A stretch of 64,000 bases of DNA from Paenibacillus hexagrammi (GCF_021513275.1 NZ_CP090978.1:1736001-1800000); one strand, 5' to 3'. Numbered from the stretch's first letter, positions 1 through 9,940 are shown. Notes: a model not told the origin generated them from the letters alone. Program-made: numbers and translations.

Positions 1-1
1 G

Positions 2-1675
2 ATATGGAATAACATGTACGCCATGAAGGTTGTGCATTCCCAGGTAGCTCAGTCCAATAAAAACATGCTCACCATGTATATGAATCAAATCGATCAGGTG
101 TTGGAAGAATTGGATAAGTACTTGTACCGGACGGCAAATCAGGATAACGATTTGATTTCACTGAGCGCATTCGATCCGGATAACCCGGAATCCTACTACG
201 CCAAGATTCGTACACTGAACGCGATGTATGTGAATACGAATTATTACAAGGATGCCGATGTGCTGTTTGCCTACAGCTCCCGTTATGACGAGCTGCTCAC
301 CGCTCCGCAGCCTTATATGAACAACGAGCGGAAAGAATCGATCAAAAGCCGCTTGATTGAATTGATGAAGGACAAGGATAGCCGCAGTCCCTTGCTTAAA
401 TCCTGGGTGCTGATACACCAAGATGATCAATATTCGCTGGTTCGGGTTGTGGATACCGGCTACGAGTCGTTCATCGGTGCATGGGTGGATATTAACCGGC
501 TGATGATTCCACTGAATTTGCTGCATCTGGGTGAAAGTGGACAAGCTTTGTTTCTTTCCAAAGAAGGCGCCATTCTGAATACGATTAATGACAAGGAATT
601 CGCTGATAAGCTTCACGCCAAAGACTGGAACGTTGATTTATTGAAAGAAGAGGAGCCTTATCAGATCGTCCGTTTGTGGGAGAATTATTTGCTTGTCGTC
701 CAGTCCTCGCGCAATGCGAATATGTATTTGTCTGTGATGATTCCGGAGCGAAACCTGCTCGAGGGTCTTACTTTTTTCCAAAGAATCAATTACTATGTGC
801 CTGTTCTTGCCTTGGCTATGTTGTTATTATATTTGCTGTTCCTGCAAAGATTTTTGTTGAAACCGATCGGGCAGCTGATTAAAGGGATGAGAAGAATTTA
901 CTCCGGAGACCTGTCAGCGCGGTTGAATGATCATAAATTAGTAGAGTTCATGATTATTGCAGAAACCTTTAATAACATGGCCTCACAGATTGAGGTGCTG
1001 AAAATCGATATCTACGAGGAGCAGCTGCGTACGAAGAAAGCGGAGCTGAAGCATCTTCAGGCGCAGATTCATCCGCACTTTTTCATGAATTCCTTAAACA
1101 TCGTGTATAATTTGGCCCAGACGAAAAGCTACGAGTTAATCCAGCAGATGTCCATTCATTTGGTCAAATATTTTCGTTTTGCCATCCGCACGCACTTGAC
1201 ATCAATTACGATGCAGGAAGAACTGGATCATATCCGCAGCTATCTGGCCGTACAGCAGGTCAGGTTTCCCGAGCATCTGGCTGTTGATATCCATCTGGCC
1301 AAAGAGCTCGAGGCCTGCCGAATTCCGCCTTCGACGATTCAGCCGCTAGTGGAGAATGCCATGATTCACGGCTTCTCTTTCAATCAAGGCAAAGTGTTCC
1401 AGGTTCACATTGAAGTAAAGCCCGACCCGAACGATAGCAGCTATATTACGGTCAGGGTCAGCGACAACGGGAAGGGTATCCCTCTCGATAAGCTTCAATT
1501 GATGCAGTCCAGGAGCTATTTCGAAATGGAAGGCAGCGAGCATGTGGGACTGTGGAACGTGATTCGCAGGTGCAAGCTGTATTACAAAGCTGAGACGGGT
1601 ATTGCTATGGAGAATGCCGAGCCAAGCGGTGCAATTGTTACATTGAGACTGCCGCGTCTGAGTATGGAAGAGTGA
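2..1675 (+). CDS. YesM-type sensor histidine kinase, 5' end cut by window
   Basis: Membrane sensor kinase that should phosphorylate the response regulator encoded 3 nt downstream. The frame is open to the first base of the window and lacks the N-terminal membrane helix and signal anchor of the family, so the true start lies upstream. Numbered from the first visible ATG (14): extracellular sensor region about 1-255, membrane helix about 260-280, HAMP linker about 282-335, His_kinase motif QIHPHFFMNS with the probable phosphoacceptor His355, then an ATPase domain with the N box PLVENAMIHG and the DNGKGI G1 box. The family senses sugars or envelope signals and is usually paired with an AraC-type regulator, as here. 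The ligand is unknown; the adjacent beta-amylase suggests a starch or maltodextrin link (inference). Confidence 0.93.
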   Translation: MWNNMYAMKVVHSQVAQSNKNMLTMYMNQIDQVLEELDKYLYRTANQDNDLISLSAFDPDNPESYYAKIRTLNAMYVNTNYYKDADVLFAYSSRYDELLTAPQPYMNNERKESIKSRLIELMKDKDSRSPLLKSWVLIHQDDQYSLVRVVDTGYESFIGAWVDINRLMIPLNLLHLGESGQALFLSKEGAILNTINDKEFADKLHAKDWNVDLLKEEEPYQIVRLWENYLLVVQSSRNANMYLSVMIPERNLLEGLTFFQRINYYVPVLALAMLLLYLLFLQRFLLKPIGQLIKGMRRIYSGDLSARLNDHKLVEFMIIAETFNNMASQIEVLKIDIYEEQLRTKKAELKHLQAQIHPHFFMNSLNIVYNLAQTKSYELIQQMSIHLVKYFRFAIRTHLTSITMQEELDHIRSYLAVQQVRFPEHLAVDIHLAKELEACRIPPSTIQPLVENAMIHGFSFNQGKVFQVHIEVKPDPNDSSYITVRVSDNGKGIPLDKLQLMQSRSYFEMEGSEHVGLWNVIRRCKLYYKAETGIAMENAEPSGAIVTLRLPRLSMEE

Positions 1676-1678
1676 GGG

Positions 1679-3283
1679 ATGAACATGTATACAGCATTGA
1701 TCGTGGATGATGAGATTTTTGCGGTGAAGGGAATTCTATCAGGTGTGAATTGGCAGCAGCTTGGCATTCACGACGTATATGAAGCCTACCATGCAACGAT
1801 GGCGAAGGAGAGGCTGCAAACAACACCGGTGGATGTGATCATTTGTGATATTGAAATGCCCGACGAAACGGGACTCGAGCTGGTGGAGTGGATTAAAATT
1901 CACTATCCCGAAATCATTGTCATTTTTCTGACGTGCCACGCGGATTTTTCCTTTGCTCAGAAGGCTATTCAGCTTGGAAGCTATGATTATTTGCTGAAGC
2001 CGGTTATTTTTAGCGATCTGGAACAAATTTTGCATGGGGCGCTCGATAGCATTAACGAGAGACGCGAGCAGAAAGAAACGGCCGACCAGTTGAAAAAATA
2101 TCAGCTGATGTGGGAACAAAAGAAAACAGCCCTCATCGAGCGGTTTTGGCAGGACATTCTCTGTCAGCGCTTACTTCTGAGCCATCAGACGCTGGAGGCA
2201 GCCATTGAGGAGCTTCAGATTCCGCTGGCAACGCATACGGATATAAGGCTTATTCTGATTAGTGTCGAGCAATGGGAAAAGCTATTTACTGCAAGAGATG
2301 AGGAAATTATGAGCTTTGCTCTGCGCAATGCGGCCGAGGAAATTCTGATCGGAACCAGAAGCGGGCATGTCGTAGAGGATCATAAAGGCAATATGATTGT
2401 ATTGCTTTACAATGTTGTGATGGATCCTGACCAAGAGCAGGAGCAGGAGCTGCTTGATGCATGCAGCCGCTATATGAAGGCTTGCCGGGAATACTTGTAC
2501 TGTGTGCTCTCGTGTTATGTCGGCGAATCCGTGCCGCTTGTGGATATGATGAAATCGTACCATCTGCTTCTGGAATGGGAACATAAGAATGTTATTCAGA
2601 CCAATCAAGTACTGCTCTATAGGGAATACGGAAGCAGTCATCATCACGGGCTGCAAAGCTTCTCATTAATTGAATGGGCGGATTGGTTTGAAAAGGGAGA
2701 CCGGGAAAAGCTTCATGAGCTCGTTGAACGGCAAATGATGGAGTTCCATGAGCAGAAAGTAACCATTGAAACGCTGGAAGCTTATTATCACAGTTTTTTG
2801 CAGGTTGTCTACTATGTTCTTCACCGCAAAGGGCTGCAGGTGCAAATGCTGTACAAAGACGGCGCGATGGCCGAGCTGTCCCTGGTTACGAGATCCTTAT
2901 CGCATTTGGAGCAATGGATGAAGCAAATGATCGGTTCCGTCATGAACCTGCTCTTCTCCAAACGTCCGCCAAATTCGATTGTGCAAAAGATGAAGGACTA
3001 TATTGCGGCGAATCTAGAGGTGGACTTCTCAAGAGAGGATCTTGCGGAGCATGTATTCTTGAATCCTGCATACATTTCCAGGCTGTTCCGGGCGGAAACC
3101 GATATGTCCTTATCTGATTACATCCTTCAGGAGAGGATGAAACAAGCGTCGGAGCTGCTGCTTAGCACAGACCAGCCTGTCAGCCAGATTGCCGTTAATC
3201 TCGGCTACGGGAATTTCTCTTATTTTGCTAGGATGTTCAAGCGAGTGTACGGGGTTACTCCACAGGAGTACCGGAAGAAGTAG
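1679..3283 (+). CDS. YesN-type response regulator, receiver plus AraC DNA-binding domain
   Basis: Cytoplasmic transcription factor of the two-component pair. The N-terminal receiver domain (about 1-125) has the acidic pair DD at 10-11, the phosphoacceptor Asp57 in ICDIEMP and Lys in LLKPV near 107. A long middle region of unclear fold precedes a C-terminal AraC double helix-turn-helix (about 430-534) ending in the typical VTPQEYRKK. The start follows the kinase stop by 3 nt with a GAGTGAGGG ribosome site, implying translational coupling. The stop codon TAG lies at the edge of a dispersed palindromic repeat (see 3277-3417). It probably activates nearby carbohydrate genes, the secreted beta-amylase being the closest candidate (inference). 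Confidence 0.95.
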   Translation: MNMYTALIVDDEIFAVKGILSGVNWQQLGIHDVYEAYHATMAKERLQTTPVDVIICDIEMPDETGLELVEWIKIHYPEIIVIFLTCHADFSFAQKAIQLGSYDYLLKPVIFSDLEQILHGALDSINERREQKETADQLKKYQLMWEQKKTALIERFWQDILCQRLLLSHQTLEAAIEELQIPLATHTDIRLILISVEQWEKLFTARDEEIMSFALRNAAEEILIGTRSGHVVEDHKGNMIVLLYNVVMDPDQEQEQELLDACSRYMKACREYLYCVLSCYVGESVPLVDMMKSYHLLLEWEHKNVIQTNQVLLYREYGSSHHHGLQSFSLIEWADWFEKGDREKLHELVERQMMEFHEQKVTIETLEAYYHSFLQVVYYVLHRKGLQVQMLYKDGAMAELSLVTRSLSHLEQWMKQMIGSVMNLLFSKRPPNSIVQKMKDYIAANLEVDFSREDLAEHVFLNPAYISRLFRAETDMSLSDYILQERMKQASELLLSTDQPVSQIAVNLGYGNFSYFARMFKRVYGVTPQEYRKK

Positions 3284-3417
3284 CTTTTCTCCGAGCGCAT
3301 TTTGACATTTTGTTATTCGATTGAACGATGAGCTTCTAAGGCGATAACAAAACTGTCAAAGGCGCCCTGTACGCCTCTACGAAAACAACTGAGCCCTTCG
3401 CTTCCCTTGATCAACAG
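3277..3417 (-). repeat. Palindromic MITE-like repeat, copy A
   Basis: Reverse-complement relative of the repeat at 35022-35190. It contains an imperfect hairpin with arms TTTGACATTTTGTTAT and ATAACAAAACTGTCAAA, and outer modules AGTAGCTTTTCTCCG and CGAAAACAACTGAGCCC that match the second copy in order and spacing. The repeat begins at the last codon and stop of the upstream regulator gene. The outer TTGTTGATAAAG end is recognisable only at the right side, as TTGATCAACA. Confidence 0.7.
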
Positions 3418-3420
3418 TTT

Positions 3421-3446
3421 GAGCCGCTCTTGAGGCGGCCTTTTTG
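3421..3446 (+). terminator. Rho-independent terminator after the YesM/YesN-like pair
   Basis: GCCGC stem (3423-3427), loop TCTTGAG, GCGGC (3435-3439), then TTTTT. Confidence 0.65.
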
Positions 3447-3508
3447 CGTCTAAGTGTGTGGTTCATTTGGTGTAATAGATGTTAATCAATTTATATTAAA
3501 AAAAGTTG

Positions 3509-3660
3509 TGCAAACGTTTTTACAAAATCCTTTTATTGGTGTATGATGTCATTATGAGTGAAGCGTTTACAAGTTGTGATTGTGCGTGATTAATCGGTGA
3601 AATCAGGTTTCAGACTGAGAATCAGGATGATGTTTTACATATTTGAGCAAACGATTGCAC
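3509..3660. promoter_or_regulatory. Cluster of three CG-centred LacI/CcpA-like dyads
   Basis: Three motifs precede the secreted amylase: TGCAAACGTTTTTACA (3509-3524), GTGAAGCGTTTACA (3558-3571) and AGCAAACGATTGCA (about 3646-3659). Each matches about 11-12 of 14 positions of the cre consensus TGWAANCGNTNWCA, or could be the site of another LacI-family repressor. Carbon catabolite control of a beta-amylase would be expected, but binding is inferred only. Confidence 0.4.
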
Positions 3661-3818
3661 AATCGCAACATAAACGACCTTCACATCAAATGACTTCAGT
3701 TTGCAACTATGGGTTTCATTTATCCATATCAAAGGAGTGAAGCGTACAAACAATATTGAATACTTAGTGCAGGCAAGTAACAGACGGAATTTGAAAATGT
3801 AAAAGGGAGTTGAAACTG

Positions 3819-6140
3819 TTGTTCGTTCCTCATATCCATCGTACGAAATCGTACAAGATTGTCATGTCATTTATCCTTGCTTTGCTATTATTACTTGGCA
3901 GCACTCTAATTACGCCAGTTTCGAATGCAGCGGAAATAAGCGGCAATACGAAGATTGTTGTCATGCTGAATTTAACGGATGTTACGGATTGGCCCGCTTT
4001 TGACAAGCAAATGAAGACACTAAAAGACAGCGGTGTTTACGGCGTTGAAGTCGATATGTGGTGGAATCATTTCGAGCCGCAGCAAGGCCAGTATGACTGG
4101 AGTTATTATAAGACTTTATTCACACATATTTCCGATGCAGGCTTGAAGATTGCTCCGATCTTTTCCTTTCATCAGTGCGGAACGAACGTAGGAGATACCT
4201 GCTATTATCCGCTTCCTAATTGGGTTTGGTCCCTCGGCGGCAAGGAGCAAATGGAGTTTAAATCCGAATCCGGATATTATGACAACGAATACATAGCCCC
4301 TTGGTATAAAGATGCAGTGAACCTGTATGACGGTGCATTTAAATCGTTTGCTCAGGAAATGGCATCATTCAAATCATCGATTGATAAGTTCCATATCGGC
4401 ATGGGTCCGGCAGGAGAACTGAGATATCCGAGCTATAATTTTAACGATACACAAAAATGGAATTATCCATCCCGAGGATTGTTCCAGGCGTACTCGGAGT
4501 CAGCGATTGCCGATTTCCAAGCCAGCATGCAAGCCAAGTACGGCAACATTGCCCAGCTCAATACAGCATGGGGTACATCGCTTGCTGATTTCTCCGGGGT
4601 GCAGCCACCTGCTAATGGAGATACGTTTTACTCCAGCGGGGATTACGCCAAAACGTACGGCGTGGACTTTCTGAGCTGGTATCAAGGCACTTTGGAAACT
4701 CACTTTACCGATATTATTACAAAAGCTCATCAAGATCTGGATGGTACGTTTGGTGTGGACTTAAGCGCCAAAATGCCCGGAATTCACTGGCAGTACAGCA
4801 ATCCGGCAGCGCCTCATTCCGCTGAACAAGCAACGGGCTTGTACGATTATGCGAAAATGCTGGATCTTTATCAAGCTAACAACGTTGACCTAACGTTTAC
4901 TTGTCTGGAAATGACTAATGCAGCCAACGGCTATGGTGATGCTCCTAACTACAGTAAACCTCAAGATTTGGTTGCGCAGGTATCTGAGCTTGCCAAAGAA
5001 AGAGGGATTGTACTCGAAGGGGAGAACGCCCTCTCCATCGGAAATGCAGAGAATTACCTGACCATCTCCGATGTATTAAAAACGTATGACTACGATGTTT
5101 TCACTCTGCTTCGCTTGCAGGACATTGTGAAGGCGGATGGGTCAGCAACACAAATGCTAGCCCCTTTCATGACGGTCATGACTCTCGGCGAACTGCCTGT
5201 TCAGAGCGTATCCATGAATGTCTATGATCCTGAGGCTGATCCGGTGAATGCCAAGGTATATATCGTCGGCAACAGCGGCTCGATTGGAGATTGGAATCCG
5301 GACCATGCCGTTCCGGCCACTTATCAGGGCAACGGATTTTGGCAGTTGAATATGGATTTGAAAGCTTCGGTGACTTATGAATTCAAGGCTATTCGCAAGG
5401 ACGCCTCGAACAATACCGAATGGGGAGCCGACCCCAACCTGACATGGACGGTACCTTATGTTCCAGGAGGCACAGCGTTCTTTAAGGCTAATATCCAGCG
5501 ACAAGGTCAGGATTATTCGCACAAGCACTATATTACAGGTGATATTGCTTTAGATAGCTCCATGAAAGCAGGAACAACGGTCAGCTTGACCAACACTAGC
5601 GGTGATGTCTTAGCTGCGGTCTACGATGAAGAAAAGCAGACGGTTCAGGGAGCAACATATGGGGTCATTAGCACTCCAGGAGACACCTCCAAAGTTCGTT
5701 ATTATTTTGAAGTGCCGAATGGATCTTATCAGTTGCGAGTTGAGAACGGCAGTAATTCGGCTTCGATGACCATAATCGCCAACTCCCAGACGTTGGAAGG
5801 AAACGATCTAATTGATAACGTTCCCGACTTGCAGCCATTCATTTTGACGCAACAATCCTTCAGTAATCAGAACGGTGTAACAGCTTCAGTGAAAGTGTCT
5901 CCAACTGTTTCTGGTGTCGGCATTAGCCACAAGGTTGTGATATTCATGTTGATGGACGGAACAACGCCGGTAGGTATTAATGCCGTAGGCGTAGGTGCTG
6001 GAGAACAGGAATTGTCAACGTATTTCAATGTAACCGGAGGCAACTATAAGCTTGGTGTGTTCGTGGTTGATTCATACGATATCGGCAGTATCACCAACGT
6101 TGGTACGAATCTAGCTGATCCGTTATGGATTCAGAACTAA
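3819..6140 (+). CDS. Secreted beta-amylase (GH14) with starch-binding domain
   Basis: Extracellular exo-enzyme releasing maltose from starch. Start chosen at TTG 3819, 9 nt after GGGAG; an in-frame TTG at 3810 abuts that site and is unlikely. A signal peptide (basic start, then a LALLLLLGSTLI core and Ala-rich cleavage zone) is followed by the GH14 barrel, with GVEVDMWW, SFHQCGTNVGD, the acid catalyst Glu200 in GPAGELRYPSY and the base Glu402 in LEGENAL. A CBM20-like starch-binding domain covers about 470-560 (NSGSIGDWNP and a nearby Trp-rich stretch). Two further beta-rich modules complete the 773-residue protein. An SLH-anchored protein follows almost immediately, suggesting a joint role at the cell surface. 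Confidence 0.95.
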   Translation: MFVPHIHRTKSYKIVMSFILALLLLLGSTLITPVSNAAEISGNTKIVVMLNLTDVTDWPAFDKQMKTLKDSGVYGVEVDMWWNHFEPQQGQYDWSYYKTLFTHISDAGLKIAPIFSFHQCGTNVGDTCYYPLPNWVWSLGGKEQMEFKSESGYYDNEYIAPWYKDAVNLYDGAFKSFAQEMASFKSSIDKFHIGMGPAGELRYPSYNFNDTQKWNYPSRGLFQAYSESAIADFQASMQAKYGNIAQLNTAWGTSLADFSGVQPPANGDTFYSSGDYAKTYGVDFLSWYQGTLETHFTDIITKAHQDLDGTFGVDLSAKMPGIHWQYSNPAAPHSAEQATGLYDYAKMLDLYQANNVDLTFTCLEMTNAANGYGDAPNYSKPQDLVAQVSELAKERGIVLEGENALSIGNAENYLTISDVLKTYDYDVFTLLRLQDIVKADGSATQMLAPFMTVMTLGELPVQSVSMNVYDPEADPVNAKVYIVGNSGSIGDWNPDHAVPATYQGNGFWQLNMDLKASVTYEFKAIRKDASNNTEWGADPNLTWTVPYVPGGTAFFKANIQRQGQDYSHKHYITGDIALDSSMKAGTTVSLTNTSGDVLAAVYDEEKQTVQGATYGVISTPGDTSKVRYYFEVPNGSYQLRVENGSNSASMTIIANSQTLEGNDLIDNVPDLQPFILTQQSFSNQNGVTASVKVSPTVSGVGISHKVVIFMLMDGTTPVGINAVGVGAGEQELSTYFNVTGGNYKLGVFVVDSYDIGSITNVGTNLADPLWIQN

Positions 6141-6153
6141 TTTGACAAGAAAG

Positions 6154-7832
6154 ATGAGGATCGTTGCCGTGCCAAAACAAATACTGGCGAGTATTACGAT
6201 GTCCGCATGTATGCTGCTGTCAACTGCCTCGGCTGTTTATGCTACCCCTGCTTCGCAGGGGGAGGCAGCTCTCAGCATACAGGCCCCTGGTAGCGTTACA
6301 AAAGGAAGCGCATTTCAAATTTCAGGTACATCATCATTGACGGAAGTCACAATCAAAATTGTAGGACCTAATCAAATCGATCTTTTTTTCGATGTGCAAA
6401 AGGTTGTGAATGGAACATTCCAGGATACATTCACCGTTCCTGCTGACGATTTGAAGTGGCCAACTGGTATGTACACCATAGCTGTCGGGCAAGGTACCCA
6501 GGTTAAGACAGCAACCTTTGAAGTGAAAAAGTCAGGTTCCCAACATACAGGCAGTGGAGGAGGTGGGGGGCACCTCAAGAATCGACAACACCCTCCAAAT
6601 CACGCCTCATTCCGACTCTTGATACAAATAAGGTGAGTACCGACATTTCAGCAGCTGTTAAACCTACCTCCCACACGGCCGGTACAGCTAAGTTTACTCT
6701 TGACAGCAGCAAAGCCCTGGAAAGCATTCAGAAGGGAGACGCGTCTTCCAAGACATTCATTGTTATGGTACCCGAGACAGATGAGGTAAGCACCTTGTCC
6801 GTATCCATCCCTGATGATGTCATGCAAGCTATTGGCAAACAAGGCGGGGATGCAGCCTCCATTATTATTGCCACACAGTACGGCGACTACCGCCTGCCGC
6901 TTAAGGCATTGGAGGGAAACAAAGGTCAAGCGATCGAGTTTTCAATTTCCCAAGTGACGGGCTCCGGCATGGAGAAAGCCAAAGATAACGCCGTCAAGAA
7001 TGGGCTGACCTTACTGGGAGGACCGGTTGATTTTAAGATTGAATCGGTGGATGCAAGCGATAACAAGCATGAAATTGAAAGCTTCGGTAATGTATATGTC
7101 GCCCGTTCCCTGCATGCAGGTATGACGGTTGACGATGCGCATACTGCAGCTGTAAAAGTGAATGAGGACGGCAGCTTCATGCCGGTGCCTACATATTTCA
7201 CCAAGGATGAATCAGGCTATGCGGCCGTCATTCAACGTCCGGGCAATAGCTCTTACGCTGTGATATCGGGCAAGAAGGATTTTGCCGATACCCAAGGGTT
7301 CTGGGCGGAAGCTTCCATTTCCAAAATGGCTTCCCACTTGCTAGTGAATGGTATGACCGACACTAGCTTTGAACCGCAATCCCTAATGACGCGCGCGCAG
7401 TTCACGAGCCTCATGGTGAGAGCGCTGGGTCTTTCCGATCGTACAAGCGAGGCTTCAACAAGCTTTACGGACGTGAGCGCTAATGACTGGTTCGCTAAGG
7501 ACGTTAATATCGCTGTTTCTGCAGGGCTTATCGAAGGGTATGGCGATCAATTTGGCCCGCAAGATTCGATTACCCGGGAGCAATTGGCCGCTATCTTTAC
7601 GAGAGCCATGAAATTTGTCGATCCGGCCATTACAACTTCCGGTAAGTCCAAGGTGTTCGCCGATGCAGATTCGATTTCATCGTGGGCAGCTTCTTCCGTC
7701 AATAGCGCTGTACAAGCCGGCATTCTAGAAGGTGACGATCAGGGCAACCTGCGTCCGGGCGATGCTGCGACACGCGCTGAAGCAACCGTCATGCTGGAGA
7801 GAATGCTCCAAGCTGTAAAATTTATTAACTAA
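6154..7832 (+). CDS. S-layer-homology protein (frameshifted in Gly linker)
   Basis: Secreted, probably wall-bound protein cotranscribed with the beta-amylase (13 nt gap). Signal peptide about 1-30, an Ig-like beta domain to about 125, a Gly-rich linker, a middle domain of unknown fold, then three SLH repeats (about 385-559; WAEASISKM, FTDVSANDWFAKDV, ADADSISSW) that bind pyruvylated secondary wall polymer. The frame breaks in the six-G run at 6565-6570. One more G would join GGGG to APQESTTPSK and give a continuous 559-residue protein. No ribosome site precedes the apparent downstream start at GTG 6633, so the two halves are one gene. The break is either a sequencing error or phase-variable slippage. 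ATG 6154 is preferred over TTG 6142, but both have weak ribosome sites. Confidence 0.85.
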
Positions 7833-7868
7833 GCCTCGATCCACTACCTCATAGTGATACTAGACTTA

Positions 7869-7907
7869 GGACTTTCCCGCACTCCCGTGCGAGGAAAGTC
7901 CTTTTTT
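7869..7907 (+). terminator. Strong rho-independent terminator
   Basis: GGACTTTCC (7869-7877) pairs with GGAAAGTCC (7893-7901), with an inner CGCAC/GTGCG stem, followed by TTTTTT. It ends the amylase/SLH operon. Confidence 0.92.
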
Positions 7908-8046
7908 CGTTTTTTGTCATAATCGTATCATTTGAGGTCACAGAATTGGTAGGGGAGGGCTATCTACAGACCTATAATGAAGCTATAGAGAGAAGGAGCT
8001 GCAGAATAAGAAAAATACAGAAGGAACTGGAGGGCAACGGAACATC

Positions 8047-8988
8047 ATGGCTGCGAAACAACTGACAAATAAGCGCACATTCTGGAGACAGATGAACAGG
8101 TATAAGTCACTATGGCTCATGGCTTTGCCAGGGATCATATACCTGCTGCTTAACAACTATCTGCCGATGTTCGGCACGATGATTGCATTCAAGAATATTA
8201 ATTATGCCAAAGGGATTTGGAACAGTGATTGGGTCGGTTTGAAAAACTTCGAATATTTGTTCAATACATCCGACGCTTTCGTTATCACAAGAAACACCAT
8301 ACTCTACAATGCGGCTTTTATTGTCATCACACTGGTTTGCTCGGTCACATTAGCGATTCTTCTCAATGAAGTGAGAAAGCAGCTGGCCAAGAAGTTTTAC
8401 CAGAGCGCACTGCTTCTTCCTTACTTTTTATCGGCGGTTATTGTCGCTTACTTGGTGTATAGCTTGCTGAGCTCTGAATACGGATTTTTAAATAAAGTCG
8501 TCCTCCCGATGTTCGGTTTGGATCCGATTTCGTGGTATAACGAACCGAAGTATTGGCCTTGGATTCTCATTATCGTGAACACCTGGAAAGGTGTAGGCTA
8601 CTCCTGCGTGATTTACATTGCGGCTATTGTCGGCATCGACAGTGAGTATTATGAAGCAGCAGTTATTGACGGAGCGAGCAAGTGGCAGCAGGTTCGGCAT
8701 ATTACCATTCCGCTGTTAATGCCTGTCATTACAACGCTGGTGCTTCTCTCCATCGGTCGTATCTTCTACGCAGACTTCGGTTTGTTCTACCAGGTTCCGC
8801 TCGACTCAGGCATGCTGCTTCCGGTTACGAACGTCATTGATACGTATGTGTATCGCGGACTTCTGCAGCTCGGTGATCTGGGGATGTCGTCAGCAGCGGG
8901 GCTGTATCAGTCGCTCGTAGGCTTCATCTTAGTACTGGTTTCCAATGCCGTCGTACGCAAATTCAACCGCGATCAGGCGTTGTTCTAG
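8047..8988 (+). CDS. Sugar ABC transporter permease, LplB type
   Basis: Inner-membrane subunit of an oligosaccharide importer. The 313-residue protein has six predicted helices, a first cytoplasmic loop with a FKNINY-type segment characteristic of the LplB branch, and the EAA loop YYEAAVIDGASKWQQVRHI that docks the ATPase. It heads a three-gene transport unit (permease, permease, binding protein) with no ATPase, so a shared MsmX-type ATPase encoded elsewhere is likely. A GGAGGG ribosome site lies about 12 nt from ATG 8047. Nearby GH10 and GH8 enzymes point to xylo- or aldouronate oligosaccharides as substrate (inference). Confidence 0.93.
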   Translation: MAAKQLTNKRTFWRQMNRYKSLWLMALPGIIYLLLNNYLPMFGTMIAFKNINYAKGIWNSDWVGLKNFEYLFNTSDAFVITRNTILYNAAFIVITLVCSVTLAILLNEVRKQLAKKFYQSALLLPYFLSAVIVAYLVYSLLSSEYGFLNKVVLPMFGLDPISWYNEPKYWPWILIIVNTWKGVGYSCVIYIAAIVGIDSEYYEAAVIDGASKWQQVRHITIPLLMPVITTLVLLSIGRIFYADFGLFYQVPLDSGMLLPVTNVIDTYVYRGLLQLGDLGMSSAAGLYQSLVGFILVLVSNAVVRKFNRDQALF

Positions 8989-9001
8989 GGAGGAAACGAA
9001 T

Positions 9002-9886
9002 ATGGCAAGTTCCAACAAAACACACTGGCTGCTGCACGTATTATTCATCTTCATTGCATGCTCCACCATACTGCCGATCATTCTTGTGTTCATGGTATCC
9101 ATCACAGATGAAACAACAATCGCGCAAAACGGTTACTCCTTTCTTCCGCAAAAAATCAGCTTTGAGGCGTATCGTTACTTGTTCCTCGATTCTATGACCA
9201 TCATTCGGGCTTACGGCGTTACTATTTTCATTACTGTGGTAGGAACACTTGGGGGATTACTCCTGACGGCGCTGCTTGCTTACCCGATATCCCGTAAAGA
9301 TTTTCCATACAAAAACGGGCTCACGTTCTTCGTATTCTTTACGATGCTCTTTAACGGCGGATTGGTGCCATGGTATCTGGTGTTTACTAAACTAATCCCG
9401 CTGAAGGATACCGTATGGAGTCTGGTGATACCCGGGCTGTTGTTAAACGGGTTCTTCGTCCTCATTATGCGAACGTTTTTTGCAACCTCCATTCCGATGG
9501 CGATTATAGAATCCGCCTATATGGACGGGGCTAGCGAGAGCAAGATTTTTGTACAGATCGTGATCCCGCTTTCCACACCGGTACTGGCAACGGTTGGTTT
9601 ATTCAATACACTGGCTTACTGGAACGACTGGTTTAACAGTCTTGTCTTCTTATCCAACTCCAAGCTATACAGCTTGCAGTACCTGCTGAATAAAATTTTG
9701 CTTAACATTCAGTTTCTGGCACAAAATTCGCGCAATACTAATGCAGCTCAGCTTATGGCGACTCTGCCTACAGAGACGGTTCGAATGGCCATGGCGATCA
9801 TTGGGATCGGCCCCATTGTACTGGCATATCCTTTTTTTCAAAAATACTTTGTCAAGGGTTTAACTGTAGGCGCTGTCAAAGGGTAA
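9002..9886 (+). CDS. Sugar ABC transporter permease, YtcP type
   Basis: Second membrane subunit of the importer, 294 residues. Start ATG 9002 follows AGGAGG by a good distance; a longer frame open to 8945 would only overlap the preceding gene. It contains six predicted helices and the EAA loop ESAYMDGASESKIFVQIV. The C-terminus QKYFVKGLTVGAVKG is typical of the YtcP/CUT1 family. It pairs with the LplB-type permease 13 nt upstream and the binding lipoprotein 54 nt downstream. Confidence 0.94.
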   Translation: MASSNKTHWLLHVLFIFIACSTILPIILVFMVSITDETTIAQNGYSFLPQKISFEAYRYLFLDSMTIIRAYGVTIFITVVGTLGGLLLTALLAYPISRKDFPYKNGLTFFVFFTMLFNGGLVPWYLVFTKLIPLKDTVWSLVIPGLLLNGFFVLIMRTFFATSIPMAIIESAYMDGASESKIFVQIVIPLSTPVLATVGLFNTLAYWNDWFNSLVFLSNSKLYSLQYLLNKILLNIQFLAQNSRNTNAAQLMATLPTETVRMAMAIIGIGPIVLAYPFFQKYFVKGLTVGAVKG

Positions 9887-9940
9887 TACCGATAGGCTCG
9901 GTTTATCATAAATAACATTACCATTCATGGAGGGGTTTGT

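Larger units (their letters stand above)
3284..3809. other. Intergenic region upstream of beta-amylase
   Basis: No credible gene. It holds the palindromic repeat and terminator described separately, then an AT-rich stretch with three CG-centred dyads (3509-3660), and a long leader before the amylase start. No riboswitch fold was recognised. Confidence 0.6.

Noticed and set aside
6633..7832. Independent gene starting at GTG 6633
   Set aside because: No ribosome site; the same frame reads sensibly upstream into the Gly linker, so it is the 3' part of the frameshifted SLH gene.
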